Shown piece by piece: positions 17,125 to 28,555 of a stretch of DNA of 64,000 nucleotides (its first letter is position 1; each line of letters starts with the position of its first letter). The stretch lies in NCBI RefSeq assembly GCF_004343155.1, contig NZ_SMDC01000005.1, forward strand, positions 62,001 to 126,000, in the 5' to 3' direction. The DNA comes from Marichromatium gracile. GTDB taxonomy: Bacteria > Pseudomonadota > Gammaproteobacteria > Chromatiales > Chromatiaceae. A program made the translations under genes and the position numbers. The notes beneath the pieces were generated by a model that was given only the letters and a program-made list of their open reading frames with translations, was not told the DNA's origin and made no database searches.

Positions 17125-17442
17125 TCAGCGGCTGGTGTCGATCAGGACCTGGAAGGCGGCCTCGAGTGCCTCGGCCTCGCGCTGTTCGGCCTGATCGCGC
17201 AGGTGGACGTGGCGCTCGTCATAGCGGCGTCGCAGCTGGGCGATGCTCTGTTCGGCGCGCTCTCCGGCCTTGGCGACGAAGCCCTGGCGCAGCTCCGGGA
17301 TCCTGGCGGTGAAACGCGCCTGCTCGGCGTGGACCTCGGCCATCGCCTGATCGACGATCCGGCCCTGTTCGGTCTCGGCCTGCTGGGCGAGCCGCTCGGC
17401 CCGCATCTCGACATCGAGCAGTCGCTTGAGGGTGTCATCCAT
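17125..17442 (-). CDS. V/A-type ATP synthase peripheral-stalk subunit H/G
   Basis: 105-residue, highly charged and almost entirely helical protein with the heptad pattern expected for subunit G/H, the partner of E in the peripheral stalk. It is the first gene of the ATPase operon; the next upstream gene ends at a strong hairpin (17492-17529), so the operon promoter should lie in about 17443-17490. Sequence alone would permit other coiled-coil proteins, but the operon position makes H/G the likely identity. Confidence 0.75.
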   Translation of the reverse strand: MDDTLKRLLDVEMRAERLAQQAETEQGRIVDQAMAEVHAEQARFTARIPELRQGFVAKAGERAEQSIAQLRRRYDERHVHLRDQAEQREAEALEAAFQVLIDTSR

Positions 17443-17491
17443 CGGTCGCGCTCTCGTCTGATCTGGGCATTCGCGACCCTAGCTTACGCGA

Positions 17492-17529
17492 AAGACGCCG
17501 ACGATGGCGCAGAGCATCGTCGGCGTCTT
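17492..17529 (-). terminator. Perfect 15-bp hairpin at the end of the chemoreceptor pair
   Basis: Inverted repeat AAGACGCCGACGATG (17492-17506) and its complement (17515-17529) around an 8-base loop, nine bases beyond the stop of the 17538-19169 gene. It probably ends the chemoreceptor transcript and separates it from the V-type ATPase operon. On the minus strand the stem is followed by TCGCG rather than a strong T-run, so efficiency is uncertain. Confidence 0.7.
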
Positions 17530-17537
17530 GCGCCAGG

Positions 17538-19169
17538 TCAGCCGCGTTGCCCGCCCGCCGAGCCGCTCAGGCGAACCGCATCGGTCATGCAGACCCGGTG
17601 GCTCCAGAACTGATCGGCGAGCACCCGCAGCTCCTCGGCGAGGGTGGCCAGTGTCTCGGCGGTGCGCTCGATCTCGCCGGTGGTCGTGGCGTTGCCGTCG
17701 GCCGACTGGCGGATATTGGTGACGCTGCGGTTGATCTCCTCGCTGACCGCGCTCTGCTCCTCGACGGCGGTGGCGATCTGGGTGGTCATGTCGGTGATCT
17801 GCTGCACGCTGGCGGCGATCGCCTCGAGCGCGCCGCCGGCCTCGCGCGCCTGGGCGACGCTCCGCTCGGCCTGGGCGCGGCTGCCGTGCATCACCTCGAC
17901 CGAGGCGCGCGCGCCGTCCTGCAGCTTCTCGATCATCGCCTGGATCTCGGTGGTCGACTGCTGGGTGCGATTGGCGAGGTTGCGCACCTCGTCGGCGACC
18001 ACCGCGAAGCCGCGTCCCTGCTCGCCGGCGCGCGCCGCCTCGATCGCGGCGTTGAGCGCGAGCAGGTTGGTCTGCTCGGCGATGCCGCGGATGACGTCGA
18101 GCACGGCGCTGATCTCGTCGCTGTGCTGCTCGAGGGTGTGGATCACCGCGGCGGCGTTCTCGACCTCATCGGAGAGTCGTGCGATGGCCTCGCGGGTATC
18201 GATGGTGACACGCTTGCCATCGCGCGCTGCGGTGTCTGCGGTGTCGGCGCTGTCGGCGGTGTGCTGGGCATTGCGCGCGACCTCGCGCACGCTGGCGCTC
18301 ATCTCCTCGATGGCGGTGGCCACCAGATCGGTCTGCGACTGCTGGTTGAGGATGGCCGCGCGCAGCTCGGTGATGGTCTCGACCGCGGCCTCGGCCTGAC
18401 GCGAGAGCTTGGCCGCGGTATCGGAGATGCGCACCGCCGACGAGCGGCTCTCGGTGCGCAGCATGCGCATCGCCAGGGTGATGGCGCCGTACTCGGTGTT
18501 GCTGCCGGTATAGAGATACTGTGCGGTGGGGTCGTCGATGACCTGACGTGCCCGTGCGTTGAGTCGCGCCAGCGCACGGGTCTGAATCCATGCGACCAGG
18601 GTGCCGGCCGCCAGCAGCAGCGCGATGAGGGCGAGCCCCGGGGTCGGCGGCAGGTCGGTCAGCGGCAGGGTGGCGAGGGCGAGCAGCGCGGCGAGCACCA
18701 GCCAGCCGGTCAGTCGCCAGAACGCCGAGAGCCGTGGCAGGCGCAACGCCAGCGGCAGGCGTCCGGCACGGATCCCGGCATAGAGCCGCTCGGCCTTGTC
18801 GACCAGATCGCGTGCCGGGCGCAGGCGCACCGACTGGTACTCGAATACCTTGCCGTCGCGCATGATCGGGTTGACGAAGGCGTCGACCCAGTAGTGATCG
18901 CCGTTCTTGCAGCGATTCTTGACCAGGCCCATCCAGGGGCGACCCGACTTGATGGTCTGCCACAGCTGGGCGAAGGCCGCCGGTGGCATGTCGGGATGAC
19001 GCACCACGTTGTGGTTGACGCCGACCAGTTCGTCGCGATCGAAGCCGCTGATCTCGACGAAGGTCTCGTTGACATCGGTGACGATGCCCTTGAGATCGGT
19101 GGTCGACATGATGTTGTCGGTCTCGGCGAAGGAGCGCTCCTGGCCGGTGACGGGGAGATTGGTCTTCAT
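17538..19169 (-). CDS. PAS-domain methyl-accepting chemotaxis protein (Aer-like), copy 1
   Basis: 543-residue receptor. An N-terminal PAS domain (about 10-120) carries the Aer-like text VVRHPDMPP and [15 protein letters not shown]. Two hydrophobic segments (about 155-200) anchor it, with both ends cytoplasmic as in Aer. The signalling domain contains [19 protein letters not shown], the universal receptor hairpin tip, flanked by long coiled coils. Such receptors usually sense redox or energy state through PAS-bound flavin; that is inference here. The ATG at 19169 gives [11 protein letters not shown]. It lies 10 bp after copy 2 and is probably co-transcribed. Confidence 0.9.
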   Translation of the reverse strand: MKTNLPVTGQERSFAETDNIMSTTDLKGIVTDVNETFVEISGFDRDELVGVNHNVVRHPDMPPAAFAQLWQTIKSGRPWMGLVKNRCKNGDHYWVDAFVNPIMRDGKVFEYQSVRLRPARDLVDKAERLYAGIRAGRLPLALRLPRLSAFWRLTGWLVLAALLALATLPLTDLPPTPGLALIALLLAAGTLVAWIQTRALARLNARARQVIDDPTAQYLYTGSNTEYGAITLAMRMLRTESRSSAVRISDTAAKLSRQAEAAVETITELRAAILNQQSQTDLVATAIEEMSASVREVARNAQHTADSADTADTAARDGKRVTIDTREAIARLSDEVENAAAVIHTLEQHSDEISAVLDVIRGIAEQTNLLALNAAIEAARAGEQGRGFAVVADEVRNLANRTQQSTTEIQAMIEKLQDGARASVEVMHGSRAQAERSVAQAREAGGALEAIAASVQQITDMTTQIATAVEEQSAVSEEINRSVTNIRQSADGNATTTGEIERTAETLATLAEELRVLADQFWSHRVCMTDAVRLSGSAGGQRG

Positions 19170-19179
19170 CTTTGAGTCC

Positions 19180-20760
19180 TCAGCGCCGATGTTCCCAGAA
19201 TTGCCGTGCCAGGGTGCGTAGCTCGCTGGAGAGCTCGACGACCTGGCTGGAGGCCTGTCCGATGGCATGGCTGCCGGCGGCGGTCTGGTCGGCGCCTTGA
19301 CGGATATCGGCGATGCTGCGGCTGATCTCTTCGCTGACCGCGCTCTGCTCCTCGACGGCGGTGGCGATCTGGGTGCTCATGTCGGTGATCGACTGGATAC
19401 CGCTGGCGATGCGCTGGAGTGCCTCGCCGGCCTCGCGTGCCTGGGCGACGCTCTGCTCGGCCTGGGTGCGGCTGTTGCCCATGACCTCGACCGAGGAGCG
19501 GGTGCCGGCCTGCAGCTTCTCGATCATCGTCTGGATCTCGGTGGTCGACTGCTGGGTGCGGTTGGCGAGGTTGCGCACCTCGTCGGCGACCACCGCAAAG
19601 CCGCGCCCGGCCTCACCGGCGCGCGCCGCCTCGATCGCGGCGTTGAGCGCGAGCAGGTTGGTCTGCTCGGCGATGCCGCGGATGACGTCGAGCACGGCGC
19701 TGATCTCGCCGCTGTGTTGCTCGAGGGTGTGGATCACCGCGGCGGCCTGCTCGATCTCCTCGGCGAGCCGGCCGATCGAATCGCCGGTGGCGCCCACCAC
19801 CTCGCCGCCGTTGGTGGCATTGGCATCGGCCTCGTGGGCGGTGTCGGCGGTCTGTTGGGCGCTTTGCGCGACCTCGCGCACGCTGGCGCTCATCTCCTCG
19901 ATGGCGGTGGCCACCTGATCGGTCTCCGACTGCTGCTGGAGGATGGTGCCGCGCGCCGACTCCACCGCCTCGACCATGTGCTCGGCCTGTCGCAGCAGTC
20001 GTGTCGCCGAATCGTCGACTCGACCCACCGCCGCGCCGCTCTCGGCCTCGAGCATGCGCAGGGCGAACTCGACCGCGCCGAACTCGTCGCGACGCTGGGT
20101 ATAGGCGTACTGGCTGATGGGGTTGTCGGCGACCATGCGCGCCTGGGCGGCGATGGTGGCGAGCGGGCGGGTCTCGAGCCAGGCCAGGGCGATCGCCGTC
20201 AGGGTGAACACCAGCACCGGCGGTGCGGCCTGGAGCGTGCCGAGTCCGAGCAACGGGGCGGCGGCGAGTGCGCCGGCACCGAGCAGCGCGATGGTGCCGA
20301 GCAGGCGCCAGCGCGCCCGGGTCATGCCCAGGCGCCAGCGCCAGGGGCGCCGGTCGCGCATCAGCTCGGCGTAGAAACGCTCGGCCTGCTCGACCCTGGC
20401 GCGGCTCGGCTTGGTGCGCACCGATTGGTATTCGGTGACGGTGCCGTCGTGGGTGATCGGGGTGACATAGGCGCTCACCCAGTAATGGTCGCCGTTCTTG
20501 CAACGGTTCTTGATCAGGCCCATCCAGGGACGCCCGGACTTCAGCGTCTTCCACAGGTCGGCAAAGGCCGCCGGCGGCATGTCGGGATGGCGCACCATGT
20601 TGTGGTTACGCCCGATCAGCTCGTCCTCGGTGAAGCCGGAGATGTCGACGAAGCGGTCGTTGACGTAGGTGATGGCGCCCTTCAGGTCGGTGGTCGACAG
20701 GATGTTGGTGTCGTCCGGGAAGGACACCTCCTGTTGCGTCACTGGATAGTTCTTTTTCAT
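19180..20760 (-). CDS. PAS-domain methyl-accepting chemotaxis protein (Aer-like), copy 2
   Basis: 526-residue paralogue of the next gene downstream, with the same PAS ([27 protein letters not shown]), paired membrane segments (about 155-195) and signalling tip ([19 protein letters not shown]). The kinase-control half is close to identical between the two, while the PAS surface and membrane regions differ. This is the pattern of a tandem duplication followed by sensory divergence. The ATG at 20760 is taken ([11 protein letters not shown]); the open frame upstream to 20934 lacks similarity to the family. First gene of the pair. Confidence 0.9.
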   Translation of the reverse strand: MKKNYPVTQQEVSFPDDTNILSTTDLKGAITYVNDRFVDISGFTEDELIGRNHNMVRHPDMPPAAFADLWKTLKSGRPWMGLIKNRCKNGDHYWVSAYVTPITHDGTVTEYQSVRTKPSRARVEQAERFYAELMRDRRPWRWRLGMTRARWRLLGTIALLGAGALAAAPLLGLGTLQAAPPVLVFTLTAIALAWLETRPLATIAAQARMVADNPISQYAYTQRRDEFGAVEFALRMLEAESGAAVGRVDDSATRLLRQAEHMVEAVESARGTILQQQSETDQVATAIEEMSASVREVAQSAQQTADTAHEADANATNGGEVVGATGDSIGRLAEEIEQAAAVIHTLEQHSGEISAVLDVIRGIAEQTNLLALNAAIEAARAGEAGRGFAVVADEVRNLANRTQQSTTEIQTMIEKLQAGTRSSVEVMGNSRTQAEQSVAQAREAGEALQRIASGIQSITDMSTQIATAVEEQSAVSEEISRSIADIRQGADQTAAGSHAIGQASSQVVELSSELRTLARQFWEHRR

Positions 20761-21076
20761 GCGGGGAAATCCCTTGGGGTACAGCCCTCGGTTAGCGTAG
20801 GGTCGGGACCGCTGATGCCTTGGCCAGTCGCAGTACCGAGTCGATCTCGGTACACATTGTGTTTCTGGTGGGCGATCTCGACCTGACAGGCGGGGCGGTT
20901 TGCCCCCTACCTGCTGGTTTGCGATCACGTTCACATCGATCCCGTGCTGTGGCGCCGTCCTGGCCCCCGGGCATGAGGGACGCGCGTGCCCGAATCGGCA
21001 TCGTCCAATGATGACACGACTCGTCGAGCGATGCGCGCTCGGCTCGGCTCGCTCATCGGGGCGCTGTCTGAGCGGC
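20761..21076. promoter_or_regulatory. Upstream region of the chemoreceptor pair
   Basis: About 316 bases without a convincing gene between the DUF389 gene stop and the start of chemoreceptor copy 2, both read leftward. It must hold the chemoreceptor promoter. The only distinct structure is an 8-bp inverted repeat GTACCGAG/CTCGGTAC at 20833-20853, which could be an operator or a weak hairpin. I could not identify a clear sigma-28 site. Confidence 0.35.
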
Positions 21077-22081
21077 TCAGGCGAACTGGGGCAGGCCGCC
21101 CGAGCGAGTCAGGATGACGGTGATCAGAGCAGCGAGCAGCAGCGCCCAGAGCGCCAGATAGAGCCGCATCGACTGACGTGCGCGGTTGCGCTCGGTCCAG
21201 GTGCGCGGGCGCACGCCCTTGAACAGGAAGACCAGCTTGGCGGCGAGCAGGACGCAGACGATGTTGACGGCGAGCAGCAGCAGGGCGCCGAGCGCGAGGT
21301 CCCAGCGGGCGCTGCCGAGGGCGAGCCCGATGGTCGCCGTCGGGGGCAGCAGGGCGACGGCGACCATCACCCCGACCAGGGTCGAGGACAGCCCGGAGGT
21401 GAGCGAGAGCACCGCCGCGGCGCCCGAGGCGAGCGCCAGCACGACCCCGGCGAGTCCGACGTCGGTGCGCGCGGCCAGCTCGTTGAGCGAGAAGTCGATC
21501 TCCCAGATCAGGCCGATGGCGACGGCGAGCAGCAGCGACAGGCCCAGTCCGGCGGCATTGGTGCGCAGTGCCTGCCACACCAGGGCGCGATCGCCGAGCG
21601 AGGTGGCGAAGGCCAGGGCGATGTTGGGGCCGAGCAGCGGGGCGATGACCATCGCGCCGATCACCACCGCGACATTGTTCTCGAGGAGACCGATGGCGGC
21701 GACCAGGGTCGAGAGCGTGGTCAGCACCAGGTGGTTGGTGTCGAGCCGCGCGCCCTTGACGATCTCGCTGTAGAGCTCCTCGCGCGTGGCGGCGATCGCC
21801 CGCGCCCGGCGCAGCTCCTCGTCCTGGCGGCGCGGGGTATCGCGGGTGAGCACGGTGTCGACCGGCTGGATGACGATGCGGGCGTCGGCATCGGCCTTGA
21901 AGAGGTCCTGCAGCGAGTCGGTCAGCGCCTGGCGCGACTGGTCGTCGACCAGCATGCGCACGGCGCGTCGGCCATCCTCGCCGGCCTCGCCGCACCAGGC
22001 GTCCTCGGCGCCATAGAAACCGGCCATGCCGAGCAGCGTCTTGGTGTGTCTGGCGTCGGCGATGACCTCGACGATGCGCAT
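21077..22081 (-). CDS. DUF389 / TIGR00341 family membrane protein
   Basis: 334-residue protein with a soluble N-terminal domain (about 1-100) and about six membrane segments. The conserved core of the DUF389 family is obvious: [21 protein letters not shown] near residue 135 and [20 protein letters not shown] near 240. Members are uncharacterised integral membrane proteins. It is the last gene of a three-gene unit read leftward, 17 bp after the 22099-22512 gene. The role in the cell is unknown and I do not propose one. Confidence 0.88.
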   Translation of the reverse strand: MRIVEVIADARHTKTLLGMAGFYGAEDAWCGEAGEDGRRAVRMLVDDQSRQALTDSLQDLFKADADARIVIQPVDTVLTRDTPRRQDEELRRARAIAATREELYSEIVKGARLDTNHLVLTTLSTLVAAIGLLENNVAVVIGAMVIAPLLGPNIALAFATSLGDRALVWQALRTNAAGLGLSLLLAVAIGLIWEIDFSLNELAARTDVGLAGVVLALASGAAAVLSLTSGLSSTLVGVMVAVALLPPTATIGLALGSARWDLALGALLLLAVNIVCVLLAAKLVFLFKGVRPRTWTERNRARQSMRLYLALWALLLAALITVILTRSGGLPQFA

Positions 22082-22098
22082 GGCGGTGTTCTCTCCTC

Positions 22099-22512
22099 TC
22101 AGGGCCCGAGCAGGATGCCGAGCGCCAGCAACAGCAACAGGGCGAAGACGCCGATGGCATTGAACACCAGGTCGACCCGGCGGGTGTGGGTGCGGTAGCG
22201 GGCGATCAGCGGCGCCAGTCCGGGGTCAGACTCCACGGCGGGATCGAACATGATCCGGCGGTGGGGCAGGGCGATGGCCTCGATCGCGGCGCAGGCGGTG
22301 ACCGGATCGACACGATAGAGTCCGGCGTCGATGTCGACCAGACGGCGTCGCAGCCGCTGGTGTGCGTGCATGCGAGCGGTGTCGACGTCCTCGAAGCGGA
22401 TTGCGCAGCGCAGCTGCGGGGTGACCGGCGGCGGTTGATCGCACGCCTGCAGGCGCACCAGTCCGGGGTGGTCCGGATGGGTCTCGACGGTCAGGTGTCC
22501 GCTGTGCATCAT
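22099..22512 (-). CDS. Unknown protein with one C-terminal membrane anchor
   Basis: 137 residues; I do not recognise the family. The first 110 residues are soluble and moderately His/Arg-rich. A single hydrophobic helix at the end (about 115-135, VFNAIGVFALLLLLALGILLG) would anchor it in the inner membrane, leaving the bulk cytoplasmic if tail-anchored. Two adjacent ATG codons at 22512 and 22509 are possible starts. It lies 7 bp after the small gene upstream and 17 bp before the DUF389 gene, so all three are likely co-transcribed and may work together. Confidence 0.65.
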   Translation of the reverse strand: MMHSGHLTVETHPDHPGLVRLQACDQPPPVTPQLRCAIRFEDVDTARMHAHQRLRRRLVDIDAGLYRVDPVTACAAIEAIALPHRRIMFDPAVESDPGLAPLIARYRTHTRRVDLVFNAIGVFALLLLLALGILLGP

Positions 22513-22519
22513 GAAGTGG

Positions 22520-22714
22520 TCAGGCTTGGACGCTGACCCTGTCGATCTCCCAGTTGCACTGTTCGATCAGGGTCTCGAGCGAGCGCGGGATGTGCAGCGC
22601 CCCATCGGGCTCGTAGCGCCGGCCCTCGCTCCAGTGGCGGGCGGCCGACTCGGCGATGTCCGGTAGTCCCTGGCGCTGTAGCTCCCACAATGCCTGTGTC
22701 TGTTTGGTGTGCAT
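22520..22714 (-). CDS. Small unknown protein, first gene of the DUF389 unit
   Basis: 64 residues, soluble, with no recognisable domain. Features are an N-terminal helix (TKQTQALWELQRQGLPDIAE) and a C-terminal helix around ETLIEQCNWEID. The ATG at 22714 has AGGGGAG just upstream, a strong but close-spaced site. Codon usage matches the neighbours. Tight spacing to the next gene supports it being real. Confidence 0.55.
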   Translation of the reverse strand: MHTKQTQALWELQRQGLPDIAESAARHWSEGRRYEPDGALHIPRSLETLIEQCNWEIDRVSVQA

Positions 22715-22951
22715 GGGCTCCCCTGGGTGGATCGCAAGATCCGTGCTTGAATGTGGCTTTTTAGAGACGTGGTATCCGTTGGCCGGATCTTACCCTTTTT
22801 TCTTCGAGTTTAGTCGAAGATTCGGGGCTAGAAGCCCGGCCAACAAGGCTTGGAACGCATTGTTGCGGTTTTTTCCCAGTGCAGTCAAAAAGATGCTGGG
22901 TCTTGTGCCGACGGGTGTGGCGGTGACGACGCGTCTGGTCGTGGGGTGGAG

Positions 22952-23878
22952 TCAGGCGGCGGCCCCGAGGCTGTGGACGCTATCGGGGAGCTGGTCGCGC
23001 ACGACCTCGGCGAAGCGTTCGAGGACCTGACGGCGCGGGAAGCTGCGCCGGTAGACCAGCGAGATGCGCCGATAGGCATCGGGCAGGTGCAGCTGGCGCG
23101 AGACGATACCGTGGTCGCGCATCCAGGTCTCGCGCACCGCCAGGGCCGGGACCAGGGTACAGCCGAAGCCGGCGCTGACCAGTTGCAGCAGGGTCTCGAG
23201 GCTGGAGGCGCGCAGATCGGCCATCTCGCCCTGGCTGGGGCGCTGCGACAGCCGGCAGACCTCCATCACCTGATGGGCCAGGCAGTGACCGTCGGCGAGC
23301 AGCAGCAGCTCGCACGACTCCAGGTCCGCGGCGCTGATCTCGGCGCGTTGCTGCAGCGGGTGGCCCGTGGGGTGGGCGAGCCAGAAGGGTTCGTCGAACA
23401 ACTCGATGGCGGCGAGGTCGGAGTCCTCAACCGGGGTGGCGAGCAGCGCGGCGTCGATCTCGTGGTGGCTGAGACGCGTGAGCAGGGTATCGGTGATCTC
23501 CTCGGAGAGCACCAGCTGCAGCTTGGGACAGCGCGCGCGCAGCGGGCGCAGCAGCAAGGGCACCAGATAGGGGCTGACGGTGGGGATGGCGCCGATGCGC
23601 AGCGGTCCGGCCAGCGGGTCCTGATGGGCGTGCGCGACCTGCTCGATGGCGGCGGTCTGCTCCAGCGCCAGTCGGGCGTGATGGAGGATCTCCTCGCCGA
23701 CCGGGGTGATCTCGACCGAGCGGTTGGTGCGCTCGAAGATGACCACGTCGAGCTCGTCCTCGAGCTTCTTGATCTGGCCGCTGAGCGTCGGCTGACTGAC
23801 GAAGCAACGCTCGGCGGCGCGCCCGAAGTGGCGCGTCTCGGCGACGGCGAGGATATATTTCAGGTCACGTAGATTCAC
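22952..23878 (-). CDS. oxyR: Hydrogen-peroxide-responsive regulator OxyR
   Basis: 308-residue LysR-family activator of peroxide defence. The N-terminal helix-turn-helix includes GRAAERCFVSQPTLSGQIKK. The redox pair is Cys199 (ADGHCLAHQ) and Cys208 (MEVCRL), at the same numbering as in Escherichia coli OxyR, which strongly supports true OxyR function rather than a generic LysR protein. Start is GTG at 23878. The gene is read away from clpB; the two are divergent with about 145 bp between the start codons. No katG or ahpC lies nearby in the window. Confidence 0.95.
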   Translation of the reverse strand: MNLRDLKYILAVAETRHFGRAAERCFVSQPTLSGQIKKLEDELDVVIFERTNRSVEITPVGEEILHHARLALEQTAAIEQVAHAHQDPLAGPLRIGAIPTVSPYLVPLLLRPLRARCPKLQLVLSEEITDTLLTRLSHHEIDAALLATPVEDSDLAAIELFDEPFWLAHPTGHPLQQRAEISAADLESCELLLLADGHCLAHQVMEVCRLSQRPSQGEMADLRASSLETLLQLVSAGFGCTLVPALAVRETWMRDHGIVSRQLHLPDAYRRISLVYRRSFPRRQVLERFAEVVRDQLPDSVHSLGAAA

Positions 23879-23958
23879 CCGCCCATGATAGCGGAAATCG
23901 CGCTCGATTCGGACCCATGATGTGCGCCGCGCGGCGATTCCTGGGGCGGTGGGGGCGG

Positions 23959-23987
23959 CTTGATTCGATTCGGCGCCTACCCAATCT
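23959..23987 (+). promoter_or_regulatory. Sigma-32 (heat-shock) promoter of clpB
   Basis: CTTGATT at 23959-23965 and CCCAATCT at 23980-23987 with a 14-base spacer closely match the RpoH consensus (CTTGAAA, 11-16 bases, CCCCATNT). It lies 36 bases before the clpB start codon, giving a short leader. clpB is a classic RpoH target. Confidence 0.7.
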
Positions 23988-24022
23988 TCGACAATAACTT
24001 ACAAAAAACCGGAGAATTCACC

Positions 24023-26623
<2,601 letters not shown>

Positions 26624-26640
26624 CCGACCCCGCCTGCTGG

Positions 26641-26678
26641 CGCCACCGCCCCGTCCAGGTCGGACGGCGGCGGTGGCG
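26641..26678 (+). terminator. Hairpin downstream of clpB
   Basis: Long imperfect inverted repeat CGCCACCGCC..CCGTCC with GGACGG..CGGTGGCG, 17 bases after the clpB stop. No clean T-run follows, so it may be a stability hairpin or a weak terminator. Confidence 0.45.
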
Positions 26679-26933
26679 TGCGGCTGGTTTCGCCATTCCC
26701 GTTGTTTCCCTGAGACAATAGCCTCGGGGTCTCGGTATGCTGTATGGTCGCGCATCACCGCGCCGCATCCGGCGGCGCGGTGATGGCACCGAGCAGTGCG
26801 CGAGGCCCGCGGGGGCATTTGCCCCGGCCGATGGTGTGCGCGTTGCATGACCCGCCCGGTGGCGATCGCCGCGCGCAATGGAACGGAACTGATGGTCAGG
26901 ATATGCGACCGGGCCTAACCTTGGACATCCGCC
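26679..26933. other. Spacer before the PstS-like/porin/GGDEF-EAL unit
   Basis: The gap between the clpB stop and the next start totals about 310 bases. Beyond the clpB hairpin I see no gene in it. It should contain the promoter of the downstream three-gene unit, but I cannot single out a convincing one. Confidence 0.35.
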
Positions 26934-27386
26934 TTGACACCTCTCGCATCCCGTCGCGCCCCTCGCCTGCGTCCCAGCGCCAAGTCCCTGATCTGTTCGC
27001 TGCTGTTGATCTGGATGGCCTCGGTCGATGCCCAGGTGTTGATCGCGCACGCGGCGGTGGAGGTGGATCACCTGACCCAGAACGAGGCGCGGCGCTATCT
27101 GATGATGCGCGTACCGCGCTGGCCGGACGGGCACGCGGTACGGGTGTTCGTGCTACCCGACGAGCATGTCCTGCACCGTCGCTTCGTCACCGGCGTGCTC
27201 GGGCTCTATCCCTACCAGTTGCGACGGGTCTGGGATCGTTTGCTGTTCTCGGGCACCGGTCAGGTGCCGATCACCGTGACCTCGCCACATGAGCTGGTCC
27301 GCAGCGTTGCTTCCACTCCGGGGGCGCTCGGCTATGCCGACGCTCCGCCTCCGGGCTTCGAGGTACGTATCATCGAGGTGCGCTAG
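26934..27386 (+). CDS. Periplasmic PstS-like substrate-binding-type protein
   Basis: 150 residues with an N-terminal signal peptide (hydrophobic stretch SLICSLLLIWMAS, likely cleavage after VDA). The mature part resembles the short phosphate-binding-like proteins with text such as LTQNEARRYLMMRVPRWPDG, HRRFVTGVLG and VTSPHELVRSVASTPGALGYAD. The last corresponds to the GxIGY segment of PstS-type folds. It is much shorter than a true PstS (about 330 residues). The frame opens with TTG at 26934. The porin-like gene begins within 2 bp of its stop, so the two are coupled. Confidence 0.6.
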   Translation: MTPLASRRAPRLRPSAKSLICSLLLIWMASVDAQVLIAHAAVEVDHLTQNEARRYLMMRVPRWPDGHAVRVFVLPDEHVLHRRFVTGVLGLYPYQLRRVWDRLLFSGTGQVPITVTSPHELVRSVASTPGALGYADAPPPGFEVRIIEVR

Positions 27387-27387
27387 G

Positions 27388-28548
27388 GTGCGGGCGGCAT
27401 GGATGAGTGGCATGGTGTTGGCGCTGTACTGGCTGCCGAGCCTCGCCTGGGCGACCGAACCGGCGCTGCAACTGCACGGGTTCGCCAGCCAAGCCCTGGT
27501 CTGGACCTCCGATAATCGCTTCTTCGGCGATAGCCCCGACGGCTCGCTCGATTTCACCGAACTCGGTCTCAACGGCTCCTGGCGCGCCGACCCGCGCCTG
27601 CTGCTCGCCACCCAGGTGTTGGTGCGGCGCGCCGGGGAGATGAGCGACGCCACGCCCTGGCTCGATTACGCCCTGGCCGACGCCACCCTGGTGAGCGCCC
27701 CGACACACCGCATCGGGCTGCGCATGGGGCGGATCAAGAACCCGATCGGTCTCTACAACGAGACCCGTGACGTTCCCTTCACCCGTCCCGGGATCTTCCT
27801 GCCCCAGGTGGTCTATTTCGATCGGGTGCGCAACATGATGCTCGCCTCCGACGGGCTGATGTTCTACGGCGAGCGCTATACCGATCTCGGCACCTTCTCG
27901 GCCACCCTGGGGGCTGGACTGCCGCTGCTTGACGCCAACGTCGAGTGGAACTATCTGCTCGACGACCATGATGGCGAGCTCGAACCCGAGCATCCGGTGC
28001 CACTGCTCAGCCTGTGGTATGCCGATCCCGCCGAGCGGTTGCGCCTGGGACTCAGTGGCGCGGCCATGCACAGTCGCTTCGATCCCGGCTCCGAGGCTGC
28101 GATCGGCGCCGGCAACCTGGATATCCGCTACTGGCTGGTATCGGCACAGTACAATGCGGCGAACTGGACCCTGGCGGGCGAATACGCCCATATCCTGATC
28201 GATTGGCGTCATTTTCGGCCCGAGGCCGATCGTCATCACGCCATCCAGACCGGATGGTACCTGCAGGCGGCCTATCGGCTCTCGCCGGCGATCGAGCTGA
28301 TGCTGCGCTATGAGGAGGGGGATGCAGATCGTCGTCTGGGGGACCTGCACCTTCACTGTCCCGCCTCGGATCACTCCCGGATCTGGGTCCTCGGGACGCG
28401 CTGGGATCTGGGTAGGCGGTTGATGCTGCGTCTGGAGTATCAGCGTCATCACGGCGGTTTCACCCTCTCGTACCGTGAGAACCCCCCAGGCGACGGGGTG
28501 GTCGAGGACTGGGACCTGTTTGCCGCCCAGATCTCACTGAGGTTCTGA
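27388..28548 (+). CDS. Porin-like outer-membrane beta-barrel protein
   Basis: 386 residues: signal peptide (MRAAWMSGMVLALYWLPSLA, cleavage near AWA-TEP) followed by alternating amphipathic strands ending in AAQISLRF, with the terminal Phe typical of outer-membrane barrels. Strand text such as LQLHGFASQALVWTSDNRFFG and IGLRMGRIKNPIGLYNETRD is characteristic of trimeric-porin-like proteins. GTG at 27388 is preferred because it directly follows the previous stop, has GAGG upstream and completes a signal peptide; ATG 27403 is the alternative. The solute is unknown. Middle gene of a three-gene unit. Confidence 0.7.
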   Translation: MRAAWMSGMVLALYWLPSLAWATEPALQLHGFASQALVWTSDNRFFGDSPDGSLDFTELGLNGSWRADPRLLLATQVLVRRAGEMSDATPWLDYALADATLVSAPTHRIGLRMGRIKNPIGLYNETRDVPFTRPGIFLPQVVYFDRVRNMMLASDGLMFYGERYTDLGTFSATLGAGLPLLDANVEWNYLLDDHDGELEPEHPVPLLSLWYADPAERLRLGLSGAAMHSRFDPGSEAAIGAGNLDIRYWLVSAQYNAANWTLAGEYAHILIDWRHFRPEADRHHAIQTGWYLQAAYRLSPAIELMLRYEEGDADRRLGDLHLHCPASDHSRIWVLGTRWDLGRRLMLRLEYQRHHGGFTLSYRENPPGDGVVEDWDLFAAQISLRF

Positions 28549-28555
28549 GGTGTCC

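Noticed and set aside
22800-22822. Intrinsic terminator for oxyR at the TTCGA/TCGAA stem
   Set aside because: The T-run lies before the stem on the plus strand, which gives an A-run on the minus strand, the wrong arrangement for ending oxyR.
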